This document shows, piece by piece, positions 24,980 through 33,758 of a DNA stretch of 60,140 nucleotides (the stretch's first letter is position 1; each line of letters starts with the position of its first letter). The notes beneath the pieces were generated by a model. The model was not told where the DNA came from, made no database searches, and saw only the letters and a list, made by a program, of their open reading frames with translations. Origin of the DNA: Spirochaetaceae bacterium (lineage in GTDB: Bacteria; Spirochaetota; Spirochaetia; Treponematales; Treponemataceae); NCBI GenBank assembly GCA_017936665.1, contig JAGBFB010000016.1:1-60140 (forward strand), read 5' to 3'. A program made the translations under genes and the position numbers.

Positions 24980-25849
24980 ATGTTTACGGATACTCATTTT
25001 CATCTTCATAGACTTTTTGAATTAGGTTGTGATTGCGTTGAACTTTTATCTTCTTGTGCAATTCACAATTTTCCTTTTTTACTTGATATCGGAACTGATT
25101 TTGATGATTTACCAGTTCGTATTGAAATTTCACAAAAAGTGTTAAACAAAATTCAAGATGAAAGTTTAAAAAATAAAATTTCTTCAAGTTTGTTTTTTTC
25201 GGCAGGACTTTGGCCCTCTCCAGAAGCGATAAAAAATCGTTTTTATCAGATGAAAGAATTAGAAAAAAATATTGAAAAGGCTGAATCTACTGGTACAAAA
25301 ATAATTGCAATAGGTGAGTGTGGCTTGGATCATCATTGGAATATTGCAAATCCTGATAAAAGAAATGCTGATGATTTTACTGAAGAATTATTTCAAGGTG
25401 AAAGTAAACTTTTTGAAATGCAACTTTCATTTGCCAAGGATAAAAATCTTCCTGTAATTGTTCATTCAAGGGATGCTTTTGAAGGAACTTTATCTTGTAT
25501 AAAAAATGTGGGTTATCATAATGGAGTAATTCATTGTTATTCCTATGGACTTGAAGAAGCAAAAGAATTTTTAGATTTGGGTTGGTATATTGCTTTAGGT
25601 GGTGGTGTAACTTATACTAAAAAATCTAAAATGGAACAAATGCAAAACCTTATAAAATTTATTCCACAAGATAGATTGCTTTTAGAAACTGATGCTCCTT
25701 ATCTTGCTCCAGTTCCTTATCGAGGACAACAAAATACTCCACTTTTGATAGAATCAACTTATGAATTCATATCAGAAATTTTGAACATCAGTATTGAAGA
25801 TCTTGCTTCACTTGTAATTAAAAATACAAAAAACTTATTTTTAGTTTAA
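24980..25849 (+). CDS. TatD family metal-dependent hydrolase
   Basis: Metal-dependent hydrolase of the TatD DNase family, 289 residues. Metal ligands can be followed: TDTHFHLHRL at the start, AIGECGLDHHWN, VIVHSRDAFEGTL, GVIHCYSYGLEEA and LLETDAPYLAPVPYRGQQN. Known TatD proteins are 3'-5' DNases or tRNA-quality enzymes. It is slightly longer than E. coli TatD, with an insert near residues 70-110. The gene starts seven bases after an extended -10 box. Confidence 0.9.
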   Translation: MFTDTHFHLHRLFELGCDCVELLSSCAIHNFPFLLDIGTDFDDLPVRIEISQKVLNKIQDESLKNKISSSLFFSAGLWPSPEAIKNRFYQMKELEKNIEKAESTGTKIIAIGECGLDHHWNIANPDKRNADDFTEELFQGESKLFEMQLSFAKDKNLPVIVHSRDAFEGTLSCIKNVGYHNGVIHCYSYGLEEAKEFLDLGWYIALGGGVTYTKKSKMEQMQNLIKFIPQDRLLLETDAPYLAPVPYRGQQNTPLLIESTYEFISEILNISIEDLASLVIKNTKNLFLV

Positions 25850-25860
25850 TCTTTGCTTCC

Positions 25861-25889
25861 TTGCAGATTAAGATTTTTAGTGATATAAT
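25861..25889 (+). promoter_or_regulatory. promoter of trpR-like gene, leaderless geometry
   Basis: -35 ttgcag (25861-25866), 17-base spacer ending in tga, -10 tataat (25884-25889). The start ATG is six bases further, at the expected transcription start. Confidence 0.6.
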
Positions 25890-25895
25890 GTTTCT

Positions 25896-26222
25896 ATGGA
25901 TAATAACTCAGACTTAATGAATGAGCGCTCAAAAACTGCTCTTGATGAAATTATTGGTTGTATAGCCTCTATTTCTGATAAAAATCTCCTTAGTGAATTT
26001 TTTGACTGTCTTTTTACTCCCAGTGAACTTTACGATATTGGTAAGAGATGGCTTTTAGTAAAAGAAATTGATAAAGGTACAACTCAGCGAGAAATTGCTA
26101 AAGAATTTAAGATGAGTTTATGTAAAATTACTCGTGGTTCAAAAGAATTAAAAAAGCAAGATAGTGCTTTTAGAAAAATGTTAGATATGATAAATAAAAT
26201 GCAAAACGATGACAAAATATAG
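25896..26222 (+). CDS. TrpR/YerC-family transcriptional regulator
   Basis: A 108-residue DNA-binding protein of the Trp repressor family. The helix-turn-helix is clear: TPSELYDIGKRWLLVKEID, then GTTQREIAKEFKMSLCKITR and GSKELKK. TrpR proper responds to tryptophan and controls trp or aroH genes; the YerC branch in other bacteria has no fixed ligand. There is no trp gene nearby. tyrS follows 59 bases later from a promoter that overlaps this gene's end, so a link to aromatic amino acids is possible but unproven. The ATG coincides with the predicted transcription start. Confidence 0.8.
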   Translation: MDNNSDLMNERSKTALDEIIGCIASISDKNLLSEFFDCLFTPSELYDIGKRWLLVKEIDKGTTQREIAKEFKMSLCKITRGSKELKKQDSAFRKMLDMINKMQNDDKI

Positions 26223-26237
26223 AAAAAATGATATGAT
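26209..26237 (+). promoter_or_regulatory. promoter of tyrS
   Basis: -35 atgaca (26209-26214), 17-base spacer, -10 tatgat (26232-26237). The -35 overlaps the end of the TrpR-family gene. The leader is only about 35 bases, too short for a T-box. Confidence 0.6.
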
Positions 26238-26281
26238 TTGCGTGTTTTATTTGTAATATAGTTTTATTAGGAAGGAAAATT

Positions 26282-27517
26282 ATGACTTTATACGAAGATT
26301 TACAATGGCGTGGATTAATTAAAGATGTTGCTGGTGAAGACATTAAAGACAAATTAAATAATGAAAAGATTTCTTTTTATTGGGGAACTGACCCAACAGC
26401 TGATAGTTTGCACTTGGGACATTATTCAAGTTTAATTACTGCAAAACGTTTGGCAAAGGCTGGACATCATCCGATTTTGTTGGTGGGTGGAGCAACTGGT
26501 TTGATTGGAGACCCTCGTCCAACTGCGGAACGGGAGCTTATCGCAAAAGAAACTGTTGAAAAAAATATTGAGGGCATTAAGGCACAAGTTCTTCGCATTT
26601 TTGATGGAAATGCTGAAATCGTAAACAACTATGATTGGATGAAGGATTTTAGCTTTTTGGATTTCTTGCGGGACATCGGTAAGTACATCAATGTAAGTTA
26701 TATGCTTGGAAAGGATATTATTTCTCGTCGTTTGGAAAGCGGTATTACTTTTGCAGAATTTTCTTATACTTTGATTCAGGGTTATGACTTTTTGCATCTT
26801 TTCCGCAGCAAAAATTGTGTTTTACAGGCTGAAGGTGCTGACCAATGGGGAAATATTACAACTGGTCTTGAATTGATTCGCAAAATCGAAGGAAAAGAGG
26901 CTTACGGTTTTACTATGCCTTTGGTTTTGGACAAATACGGTAACAAATTTGGTAAATCTGCTGGAAATGCTTTGTGGCTTGATATTAACAAAACTTCTAG
27001 TTATGAGCTTTATCAATACTTAATCAATGTTGATGATAGTATGGTTGTTTCTTATTTGAAGATTTTTACTTTCTTGTCACGGGAAGAAATTGAAGAATTG
27101 GAAGCAAAAAATGCAGCTAATCCTGAATTGCGGGAAGCTCACAAGGCTTTGGCTCGTGAAATCATCACTGACTTACATGGAGAAGCTGAATACGAAAAAG
27201 CTGTAAATATTTCTAATGCTTTGTTCTCTGGAAATGTGAAGGCTTTGTCTTTGGCTGATATTAAGGTTGGTTTTAAAGATGTTCCAACTGTGGAAATTGA
27301 AGATAATGGCACAACACTAATTGACGTGCTTGTAAACAACAAAATCTGTTCTAGCCGCCGTGAAGCTCGTGAATTTTTGAACGCTGGTTCTATCACTTTG
27401 AATGGTGATAAAGTAACAGACGAAAATCTTGCTATCACTCGGGATTTAGCTATCGAAGGTGAAGTTATTGTTCTTCGTCGGGGAAAGAAAAAGAACTACA
27501 TTGTGAAATTTGCGTAA
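26282..27517 (+). CDS. tyrS: tyrosyl-tRNA synthetase
   Basis: Charges tRNA-Tyr. The 411-residue class I synthetase has the HIGH-type motif HLGHYSSL, tyrosine pocket EFSYTLIQGYDFLHLF and QAEGADQWGNITTGLELIRK, and the KMSKS-type motif KFGKSAGNALWLD. The C-terminal S4-like RNA-binding domain is visible from SSRREAREFLNAGSITLNGD to the end. Codon use is richer in preferred codons than nearby accessory genes. Start at ATG 26282 after aggaagg. Confidence 0.96.
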   Translation: MTLYEDLQWRGLIKDVAGEDIKDKLNNEKISFYWGTDPTADSLHLGHYSSLITAKRLAKAGHHPILLVGGATGLIGDPRPTAERELIAKETVEKNIEGIKAQVLRIFDGNAEIVNNYDWMKDFSFLDFLRDIGKYINVSYMLGKDIISRRLESGITFAEFSYTLIQGYDFLHLFRSKNCVLQAEGADQWGNITTGLELIRKIEGKEAYGFTMPLVLDKYGNKFGKSAGNALWLDINKTSSYELYQYLINVDDSMVVSYLKIFTFLSREEIEELEAKNAANPELREAHKALAREIITDLHGEAEYEKAVNISNALFSGNVKALSLADIKVGFKDVPTVEIEDNGTTLIDVLVNNKICSSRREAREFLNAGSITLNGDKVTDENLAITRDLAIEGEVIVLRRGKKKNYIVKFA

Positions 27518-27532
27518 GGATTTTTGATAAAT

Positions 27533-27609
27533 AAAAAAAGACTGTTTAATAGTATGGTCGTTTTGAAAAATTTTCAGTATGACGATACTTTTTTAAGCAG
27601 TCTTTTTTT
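27533..27609. terminator. bidirectional terminator between tyrS and ankyrin gene
   Basis: Outer stem aaaaaaagactg (27533-27544) with cagtcttttttt (27598-27609); inner imperfect stem around agtat...atact. T-runs on both strands serve the two convergent genes. Confidence 0.8.
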
Positions 27610-27623
27610 TATATTTTAGACTT

Positions 27624-30449
27624 TTACAATAAATCTACAATATCTTTTCTTTGCCAACGAATTGCAATATCTCGTGGAGTTTCACCTGAGATGTTTCTTA
27701 CAGTTCTATCTAAGCCTTTTTCAAGAAGTTTTTGGATTGTTTTTGCATCTGCAATACGGGCTGCATAGTGTAAAATTCCTTCACCTTGATAATCAGTTTT
27801 ATTTCCTGCAAGTTTTACAATATCGTTTAAAATTTCTTCCCTTATTGCATCATCTTGTTTTTTTAGAACTATAGAAATTGCACATTCTTTTTCATTGTCT
27901 GTTATAAATGGATCTGCACCATTTTCAAGTAAAACTTTTGATTGTCCTACTAAATTCTTAGAAACTGCAACTGATAAAGGTGTAATTCCGTCTTTATTTC
28001 TTGTATTAATTGGATAATTCATATCTACAAGAAAATCTAAAATCTCAACAGAAACATCATTTTCTAATGCAATATGAAGTGGTGTATTACTATCAGAATC
28101 CAAGAGTTTTGAGTTTGTTCCAAGGACTGCCTTTATTAAATTTTTGTCCTTTCCTTGTAAAATAATTGAAAAAGGTGTTATTCCTTGGGCATCACGGGCA
28201 AGAGGATTTCCTCCTGCTTTTTGCACAACTTCAATCATCTGTATATTTCCAGTGGATGCAGCTTCATGATAGGCGTTTCTTCCGTACATTTCTTGAATAT
28301 GAGGGGAAGCACCTTTTTTTACCAAAAGATTAACAATATCTAAATTTCCACTTTGTATTGCATCCATTAAAACTGTTTTTCCTGTGGCATCTGTTGCATC
28401 AACATTTGCCCCATTGTCTGTAAGAAGTGTAACCATAGCAATTCTTCCAGAACGAGCGGCTTGTGCTAAAGGAGTTTTTCCTGCTAAATTTTGTACATTT
28501 AAATCGGCTTTCCATTGGATGAGTTTCATTGCAGAATTTTTTGAATCCCAGCGAACACAAGCGTGTAAAGGTGTGTTTCCTAAATAATCTCTTGAATTTT
28601 TCTGAGCTCCTTTTCTCATCAATAAATCGATGGTAGAAGAACTATCAGATTTTATCGCATTAAAAATTGCGGTCTCTCCATTTGCATTCCTGATGTTAGG
28701 ATTTGCTCCTTTTTCTAAAAGAACAGCAACAGCATTATCAAGTTTCCATTCGGCAGCGTAATGTAAAGGAGTGTTTCCTGTTCCATCAGTTTTTTTGATT
28801 ACTTCTGATGTTAAAATCCATTCTTGTGCTTCACCACCACCTGCTAATGCCATTCTTAAAGGAGAATAATTTTCATTGTTTGTTGAAAAAACATCAGCAC
28901 CTTTTGCTAAAAGCATTTCTCCTGGGACTCGTCTGTTTTTTTGAACGGCTATATAAAGAGGTGTATCACCATTTCGGTTACGAACATCAATATCATTTGT
29001 TAAAGTAAGAAGATATTTTAATTGTTCTGTATGAGCATTGTTACTTATTGCAATGTGTAATGGTGTGTTTCCGTAAGAATCTCTAGAATTTATATTTTTT
29101 TTGTTCACCATTATTTTTAGTAATTCTGTTCCAGTTGTTTTATCTTTTGTTTCAATAATTCTTGAAAGAGGAGTGTTGCCTTCGTTATCTTCTGCATGAA
29201 TATCTGCTCCTGCCTTTGCGTAAAATGCAACATGTTCTTTGCTAAGTCTATCTACAGCCAAAGCCATAGGAGTAATTCCTTTTTTATTTCGTTCGTTTAT
29301 GTCAGCACCACCGTTTTTTAAGTTTTCTAACATTTGAACTTCCATTCCACTCATGGTTGCAATGTGAACAGGTGTGTCTCCATACATATCTTTTGCATTT
29401 GGGTTTGCTCCATGAGTAATCAATAAAGAACTGATTTCAATTCGTGAATTTTTAGGAATTACCAATAAAAGTGGAGTTTTCCCTAAACTATCTTGGGAAT
29501 TTGGGTCTGAGCCCTTATCTAAAAGTAAATTTACAATTTCTGTGTGTCCGTATCTTACTGCTTCGTGTAAAGGAGTTGAACCTAAAACATCTTTTGCTTT
29601 TATAGATGCACCTTGTTCTAATAAATATGAAGTAATTGCTTCGTGTCCATAAATTGCAGCAAAGTGTAAAGGAGTTTGTCCATCGTCAAATCTTAAAGTA
29701 GGGTTTCGAGTTTTTATTGAATCCTCAAAGTAACTATATTGACCTCTTTCTGGGGCTGCTCCTGCTAAAATTAATTTAGAAGCTAATGTAATCCCTTTTA
29801 AACTTTCTTTTGAATAAGCAATAGATAAAGGAGTTTCGCCATTTATATCCACATAAGAAAGTGGAATTTCTTTTTGTAAACAATAATCAAGGGCACTTTC
29901 ATTTTCTGATTCAACTAGGTAATGTACAAGATTTCTTTCTTTATCATCTTTTGCAAGTCCTGTTTTTGTGGTAATCAAGGCATCGTAATATTCGTAGCCT
30001 TTTGCAAGACCAAGTTCTAAGGCAGTTTTTCCATTTCCATCTCGAGCAAAAATATTTGTTTTTACTGCGGCTAAAATTGATGTACATTCTTTTGCATTAT
30101 TTTTTATAGCAATATGAAGTGGTGTATCTCCATCATGATTTTTTAATTCTACATTTGCACCTTTATAAATTAAAAAAGTAACTAAATCAGCTTCATTTAT
30201 TCTTGCGGCAGTATGAAGGGCCGTGTTTCCATTTTCGTCCATTTCATTTATATCAATTTTTGCCTGAAATAATTCTTTTGCTTCTGTAGTTCTACCTTCA
30301 AGAATTAGTTTTTGTATATTTTGAGTTTCTTCTTGAACAGGTGGTGTTACAGGAGTATTTGCAACTTCTGTATTCTTATTTGAAACACAAGAAAATAATA
30401 CACATAAAATAATAGATACCAATATTGTTAAATTAATTTTTTTTGACAT
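27624..30449 (-). CDS. very large ankyrin-repeat lipoprotein
   Basis: A 941-residue surface or periplasmic lipoprotein. I start it at ATG 30449 with gggagtaa upstream. The signal ends in a lipobox around FSC. From about residue 50 to the C-terminus the protein is almost entirely ankyrin repeats of about 33 residues, roughly 25 of them, with recurrent GNTPLHIA and INARDKDG-like turns, for example DGDTPLHIAIKNNAKE and GKTPLAQAARSGRIAMVTLL. Ankyrin repeats bind other proteins; the partner is unknown. It stands alone between a terminator and perR. Some repeat units in the middle lack the full consensus. Confidence 0.88.
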   Translation of the reverse strand: MSKKINLTILVSIILCVLFSCVSNKNTEVANTPVTPPVQEETQNIQKLILEGRTTEAKELFQAKIDINEMDENGNTALHTAARINEADLVTFLIYKGANVELKNHDGDTPLHIAIKNNAKECTSILAAVKTNIFARDGNGKTALELGLAKGYEYYDALITTKTGLAKDDKERNLVHYLVESENESALDYCLQKEIPLSYVDINGETPLSIAYSKESLKGITLASKLILAGAAPERGQYSYFEDSIKTRNPTLRFDDGQTPLHFAAIYGHEAITSYLLEQGASIKAKDVLGSTPLHEAVRYGHTEIVNLLLDKGSDPNSQDSLGKTPLLLVIPKNSRIEISSLLITHGANPNAKDMYGDTPVHIATMSGMEVQMLENLKNGGADINERNKKGITPMALAVDRLSKEHVAFYAKAGADIHAEDNEGNTPLSRIIETKDKTTGTELLKIMVNKKNINSRDSYGNTPLHIAISNNAHTEQLKYLLTLTNDIDVRNRNGDTPLYIAVQKNRRVPGEMLLAKGADVFSTNNENYSPLRMALAGGGEAQEWILTSEVIKKTDGTGNTPLHYAAEWKLDNAVAVLLEKGANPNIRNANGETAIFNAIKSDSSSTIDLLMRKGAQKNSRDYLGNTPLHACVRWDSKNSAMKLIQWKADLNVQNLAGKTPLAQAARSGRIAMVTLLTDNGANVDATDATGKTVLMDAIQSGNLDIVNLLVKKGASPHIQEMYGRNAYHEAASTGNIQMIEVVQKAGGNPLARDAQGITPFSIILQGKDKNLIKAVLGTNSKLLDSDSNTPLHIALENDVSVEILDFLVDMNYPINTRNKDGITPLSVAVSKNLVGQSKVLLENGADPFITDNEKECAISIVLKKQDDAIREEILNDIVKLAGNKTDYQGEGILHYAARIADAKTIQKLLEKGLDRTVRNISGETPRDIAIRWQRKDIVDLL

Positions 30450-30562
30450 ATTTACTCCCATGAAAAGTCAATAAGAAAGATTGCAACGCAAACTTTACAG
30501 TTTTACATTTAATTATCGAAAAAAAATGATTTTAGGTTGAGTAATATTTAAATTGATTTTGT

Positions 30563-30982
30563 TTATTTACAATTTGGGCATAGACCCCAGATGTTGTACT
30601 GGGTTTTGTTTGCTTCAAAGCCTTGAGGAAGTGAAAATTCTGGTCTAAAGTGATTTTCTGGTGGATTTTGTTCTACAAAAATATCGTGAATGGTTTTACA
30701 GTTTGTGCATTTAAAATGTATGTGTTCTAAAATTTCTGCGTCAAATCTTAGTTCTTCATCATCAATAAGAATTGTTTGAACAAGACCATTTTCAATAAAA
30801 AGTTTTAGTGTGTTATAAACTGTAGTTTTAGAAAGTGTTGGCATTGAAGGATGTAAATCTGAATAAATCATATCTACAGTTGGATGATTTTTTCTTTCTA
30901 ATAAATATGAATAAATTGCTAATCTTTGTAGAGATGGTTTTATGTTATGTGCTGATAATTTTTGTATTATTGCTTCCTGCAT
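30563..30982 (-). CDS. Fur-family peroxide-type regulator (PerR-like)
   Basis: A 139-residue metal-dependent repressor. The winged-helix part has IKPSLQRLAIYSYLLERKNH and TLSKTTVYNTLKLFIENGLV; the C-terminal part has HIHFKCTNCKTIHDIF and GLCPNCK, the two CxxC zinc pairs of PerR/Fur. I use ATG 30982, with ggaggtg six bases upstream; the frame is open to a TTG at 30997 that would overlap this site. It is next to reverse rubrerythrin, whose promoter carries a PerR-box-like site, so a peroxide regulator is more likely than an iron one. Confidence 0.85.
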   Translation of the reverse strand: MQEAIIQKLSAHNIKPSLQRLAIYSYLLERKNHPTVDMIYSDLHPSMPTLSKTTVYNTLKLFIENGLVQTILIDDEELRFDAEILEHIHFKCTNCKTIHDIFVEQNPPENHFRPEFSLPQGFEANKTQYNIWGLCPNCK

Positions 30983-31003
30983 TTTTTTCACCTCCAAAAG
31001 ACT

Positions 31004-31062
31004 TAAAAAAAAGTCTGTCTAAAAAGTTTTGTCATATTGAATGATTCTTATTAGACAGACCT
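31004..31062 (-). terminator. terminator after reverse rubrerythrin
   Basis: Minus strand: gtctgtctaa (31060-31051) pairs with ttagacagac (31022-31013) across a 28-base loop, followed by a T-run (31012-31004 region). It separates rubrerythrin from perR. Confidence 0.65.
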
Positions 31063-31075
31063 TTGTTAAAATATA

Positions 31076-31621
31076 TTAGTTACCAAAGTAGCGTGCCAAA
31101 AGTCCTCTGAAACCTGCACCATGGCGAGCTTCGTCTTTACACATTTCATGAACTGTGTCATGAACTGCATCATAGTTAAGTTCTTTTGCTCTTTTTGCTA
31201 ACATCAATTTGCCTTCGCAAGCACCTGCTTCTGCATCTGCTCTAAGTTCAAGATTTTTCTTTGTGCTTGTTGTTACAACTTCACCAAGAAGTTCTGCAAA
31301 ACGAGCTGCATGGTCTGCTTCTTCAAAAGCGTATCTTTTGAAAGCTTCTGCAATTTCTGGATATCCTTCTCTGTCTGCTTGACGACTCATTGCAAGATAC
31401 ATTCCAACTTCTGTACATTCACCCATGTAGTTGTCTCTTAAACCTTGAACAACTTCTGCATCTAAGCCTTTTGCAATTCCTACTTTGTGTTCATCAGCAA
31501 ATCCTGCAAATGCTTCTTTTTCCTTGAATTTGTCTTTTGCAACTTTACATTGTGGACATTGATCTGGAGCTTCATCTCCTGTGTGAACATAACCACAAAC
31601 ACTACATACCCATTGTTTCAT
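31076..31621 (-). CDS. reverse rubrerythrin (rubredoxin domain at N-terminus)
   Basis: Reduces hydrogen peroxide and oxygen in anaerobes. Residues 1-40 are a rubredoxin domain with two CxxC pairs (CSVCGY, Cys6 and Cys9; CPQC, Cys22 and Cys25). The rest is a ferritin-like di-iron four-helix domain with the ligands in [13 protein letters not shown] and [12 protein letters not shown]. In ordinary rubrerythrin the rubredoxin is C-terminal; the reversed order defines the revRbr type known from Clostridium. I start at ATG 31621 (181 residues) with ggaggaa upstream. The promoter overlaps a PerR-like box. Confidence 0.93.
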   Translation of the reverse strand: MKQWVCSVCGYVHTGDEAPDQCPQCKVAKDKFKEKEAFAGFADEHKVGIAKGLDAEVVQGLRDNYMGECTEVGMYLAMSRQADREGYPEIAEAFKRYAFEEADHAARFAELLGEVVTTSTKKNLELRADAEAGACEGKLMLAKRAKELNYDAVHDTVHEMCKDEARHGAGFRGLLARYFGN

Positions 31622-31669
31622 AATAAATTCCTCCAAAAAAAAGTTAAATAAAATATAATTGTTTTATAT

Positions 31670-31718
31670 TTATAATGATTACAATTTTGATATTATAGCA
31701 ATATTGTGATTCTGTCAA
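31670..31718 (-). promoter_or_regulatory. rubrerythrin promoter with PerR-box-like operator
   Basis: Minus strand: -35 ttgaca (31718-31713), 15-base spacer, -10 tataat (31697-31692). The plus-strand site ttataatgattacaa (31670-31684) differs at one position from the PerR box ttataatnattataa and covers the predicted start of transcription. Confidence 0.6.
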
Positions 31719-31748
31719 TAATTTTTTTGTTTTTTTCTAGGAAATTTT

Positions 31749-32855
31749 TTATTTTCTTATTTTTTCCTGAACAGATTCTTGGGCAGACTTAAAAAATATT
31801 TTTATTGTTTCAAAAATAATTTCTTTTGTGTCAGAATCAAGGTTTCGTAGATGATGGATTATTTTTGCAGAAGATTTAAACCAATTGTCTGTAATTTCTG
31901 TGATATTATTTGCTTCAGCAGATTCAATAACATTGAATAAGGCTTCTATAAAAGTTTCTCGCTTATCTTTATCAGTTTGTTTTAACCAAGTTTTAAGAGT
32001 TTTATCGATAAATATACTTTCTTTTGAAAGTTCTTCTGTTGTTACAAAATTAGTTCCTAAAACATTCCATGTTAATGGGTCATGTTGCATAATTCCGTTG
32101 TTGGAACTTTCTACAATTGTTTTTTCAATTCCTGTATCAAATAAAATTCCTACAACTGATTTTTTTGGAACAAAGTTTTTTATTTTCTTCTGAATTGATA
32201 AAAATCTTTTATTTTTCAAAACTATTTCTTCAAAACCAGGCCCATCAAAATTGTAAATTTGCAAAATGCGTTTTTGATTTTTTATGTTACAGTAAGTTCC
32301 AGAAAATAAGGCAAGATTTCCACCTTTAGAGTGTCCTCCAAGATAAAATTTTCCGCGTAAATTTTTGCAGGCATCATCAAAATATTTTACAGCTTCAATT
32401 TGTGCAGGAATAGGAAGTTTAAACGCCATATTAAAATCTTCTTTCCAGCCAACAATACTTTGGTCTGTTCCTCTGTAAATTATAAAGTTTGTTTTATCTG
32501 GCAAAATAAAATTTATGGCTGCAAATTGTTTTTCTTGTTCAATGTCTGTGGAACTTACAAATCCACAAAGTTGAATGTTACTAAATCTTTTTGATTCTCC
32601 TGCTTTTTGTAACAAAGTTGTAATTTCTGAATTGATTAAAGGTCCAAAATTTATTCGTTTTTCATAATCTGATGCAGTTGCTAAAAATACGCAGGTTTGC
32701 CTTAAAGAAATTTTTTCAGAAAAATCTGCACTTACTATATCAGAAAAATCTATATAAGCTAGTTGGCTTAAAATTACTGCGTCAATTTCATTTAAAGGTG
32801 AAATTTTAAATGATAAATCACCACGCCAATCAATGTAATCAATTATATTATTCAT
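31749..32855 (-). CDS. DUF2974 (Mbeg1-like) alpha/beta hydrolase
   Basis: A 368-residue cytosolic protein with the lipase-like nucleophile motif GGHSKGGNLALF, after TNFIIYRGTDQSIVGWKED, the region that precedes it in lipase class 3 and DUF2974 proteins. The opening NIIDYIDWRGDLSF and DAVILSQLAYIDF is typical of DUF2974, common in gut bacteria and of unknown substrate. It has no signal peptide. The gene begins 21 bases after the Cys/His protein upstream and may share its transcript. Confidence 0.8.
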   Translation of the reverse strand: MNNIIDYIDWRGDLSFKISPLNEIDAVILSQLAYIDFSDIVSADFSEKISLRQTCVFLATASDYEKRINFGPLINSEITTLLQKAGESKRFSNIQLCGFVSSTDIEQEKQFAAINFILPDKTNFIIYRGTDQSIVGWKEDFNMAFKLPIPAQIEAVKYFDDACKNLRGKFYLGGHSKGGNLALFSGTYCNIKNQKRILQIYNFDGPGFEEIVLKNKRFLSIQKKIKNFVPKKSVVGILFDTGIEKTIVESSNNGIMQHDPLTWNVLGTNFVTTEELSKESIFIDKTLKTWLKQTDKDKRETFIEALFNVIESAEANNITEITDNWFKSSAKIIHHLRNLDSDTKEIIFETIKIFFKSAQESVQEKIRK

Positions 32856-32876
32856 TGTAATTCCTTTTAATCTTTA

Positions 32877-33758
32877 TTACGGTAAGTTTAATTCAATTTT
32901 TCCATCTAATTCAAGCCAAACCAAATGGCAATAAGTATTTTCGTATCTTGATAACAAGTAATCAAAGGAAGTTCTTCGAGTTCGCTCTAAAACAGGAAGT
33001 CTAAAAATTCCATCTTTGTTAAAATACGGAAAAAAAACTGCAATGTGGTAATGTTGAATCATTGTAGGATTTTCGCCAAAATCTCCATTAATAGAAACCA
33101 AATACCATCGATTTGGATACAACAAAGTTTGTTCTTTTAATACTTCTGGAATTTTTTCTATTGGAAATCCTCTATCTTTTACATATTCGGCTTTGAAGGA
33201 AAAAGTTACGTCATGACTATTATAAAAAAAATTTTTTTTGTATTTTTCTTCTGCAAGTTCTTTTGCAATATTTCTTGTCCAGTCTAATCCAAAAAAAGGG
33301 GCTCTAGATTCTTCATATTGAAAAGTAAATTTATTTCCTCGCAAAAAAGGGTAGGGTTTTCGTAAATCTTGAATAGACATATATCTGAGTCTAGTGTGAT
33401 TTTTTTTTCTAAGTGGATAGTAAAATCCGTCAGCAATCCATTTTGCGTAACCCGAGCAGCAAAGCCCAAAACTTCCATTTTGTTCGTTTATATATTTTCC
33501 TGTTGCATCAATAACTCCAACTGATGAATCTGGAATTAACATACTTAAATTATCAATTTGAACTACCCGTTTATAGGCTAAATCATAATATTCTTCGATT
33601 GAATTTTTTATTGAAGGATTTACAACTGAGTTTTTTTCAAAATTATTTTTGTTAATTAAGTTTTGCAACCAAGTTGGCAAAGAAATTTCTGAGTGTATTG
33701 ATTGCAAAACTATAAAAATGTAAAAAATCTTTGAAAAGAATTTTTTATCGTTCTTCAA
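32877..33758 (-). CDS. exported protein with Cys and His candidates for a peptidase-like site
   Basis: Function not recognised. The 293-residue product starts at a TTG (33758); no ATG is available near the N-terminus, and aagg lies upstream. A hydrophobic signal (about residues 8-22) leads to an exported protein. A Cys pair sits in SFGLCCSGYAKWIADG and a late His cluster in QHYHIAVFFPYF, an arrangement that recalls NlpC/P60 or papain-like peptidases, but this is weak inference. It overlaps the end of the PDZ-OmpA gene by 14 bases, so the two are likely co-expressed and may act together in the envelope. Confidence 0.55.
   Translation of the reverse strand: MKNDKKFFSKIFYIFIVLQSIHSEISLPTWLQNLINKNNFEKNSVVNPSIKNSIEEYYDLAYKRVVQIDNLSMLIPDSSVGVIDATGKYINEQNGSFGLCCSGYAKWIADGFYYPLRKKNHTRLRYMSIQDLRKPYPFLRGNKFTFQYEESRAPFFGLDWTRNIAKELAEEKYKKNFFYNSHDVTFSFKAEYVKDRGFPIEKIPEVLKEQTLLYPNRWYLVSINGDFGENPTMIQHYHIAVFFPYFNKDGIFRLPVLERTRRTSFDYLLSRYENTYCHLVWLELDGKIELNLP

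Noticed and set aside
26180-26281. T-box leader for tyrS
   Set aside because: A promoter lies about 45 bases before the start codon; the leader is too short and shows no T-box sequence or antiterminator.
27624-30449. Plus-strand frames within the ankyrin gene (for example 28384-28587)
   Set aside because: Mirror frames of a repetitive coding sequence, without start signals.
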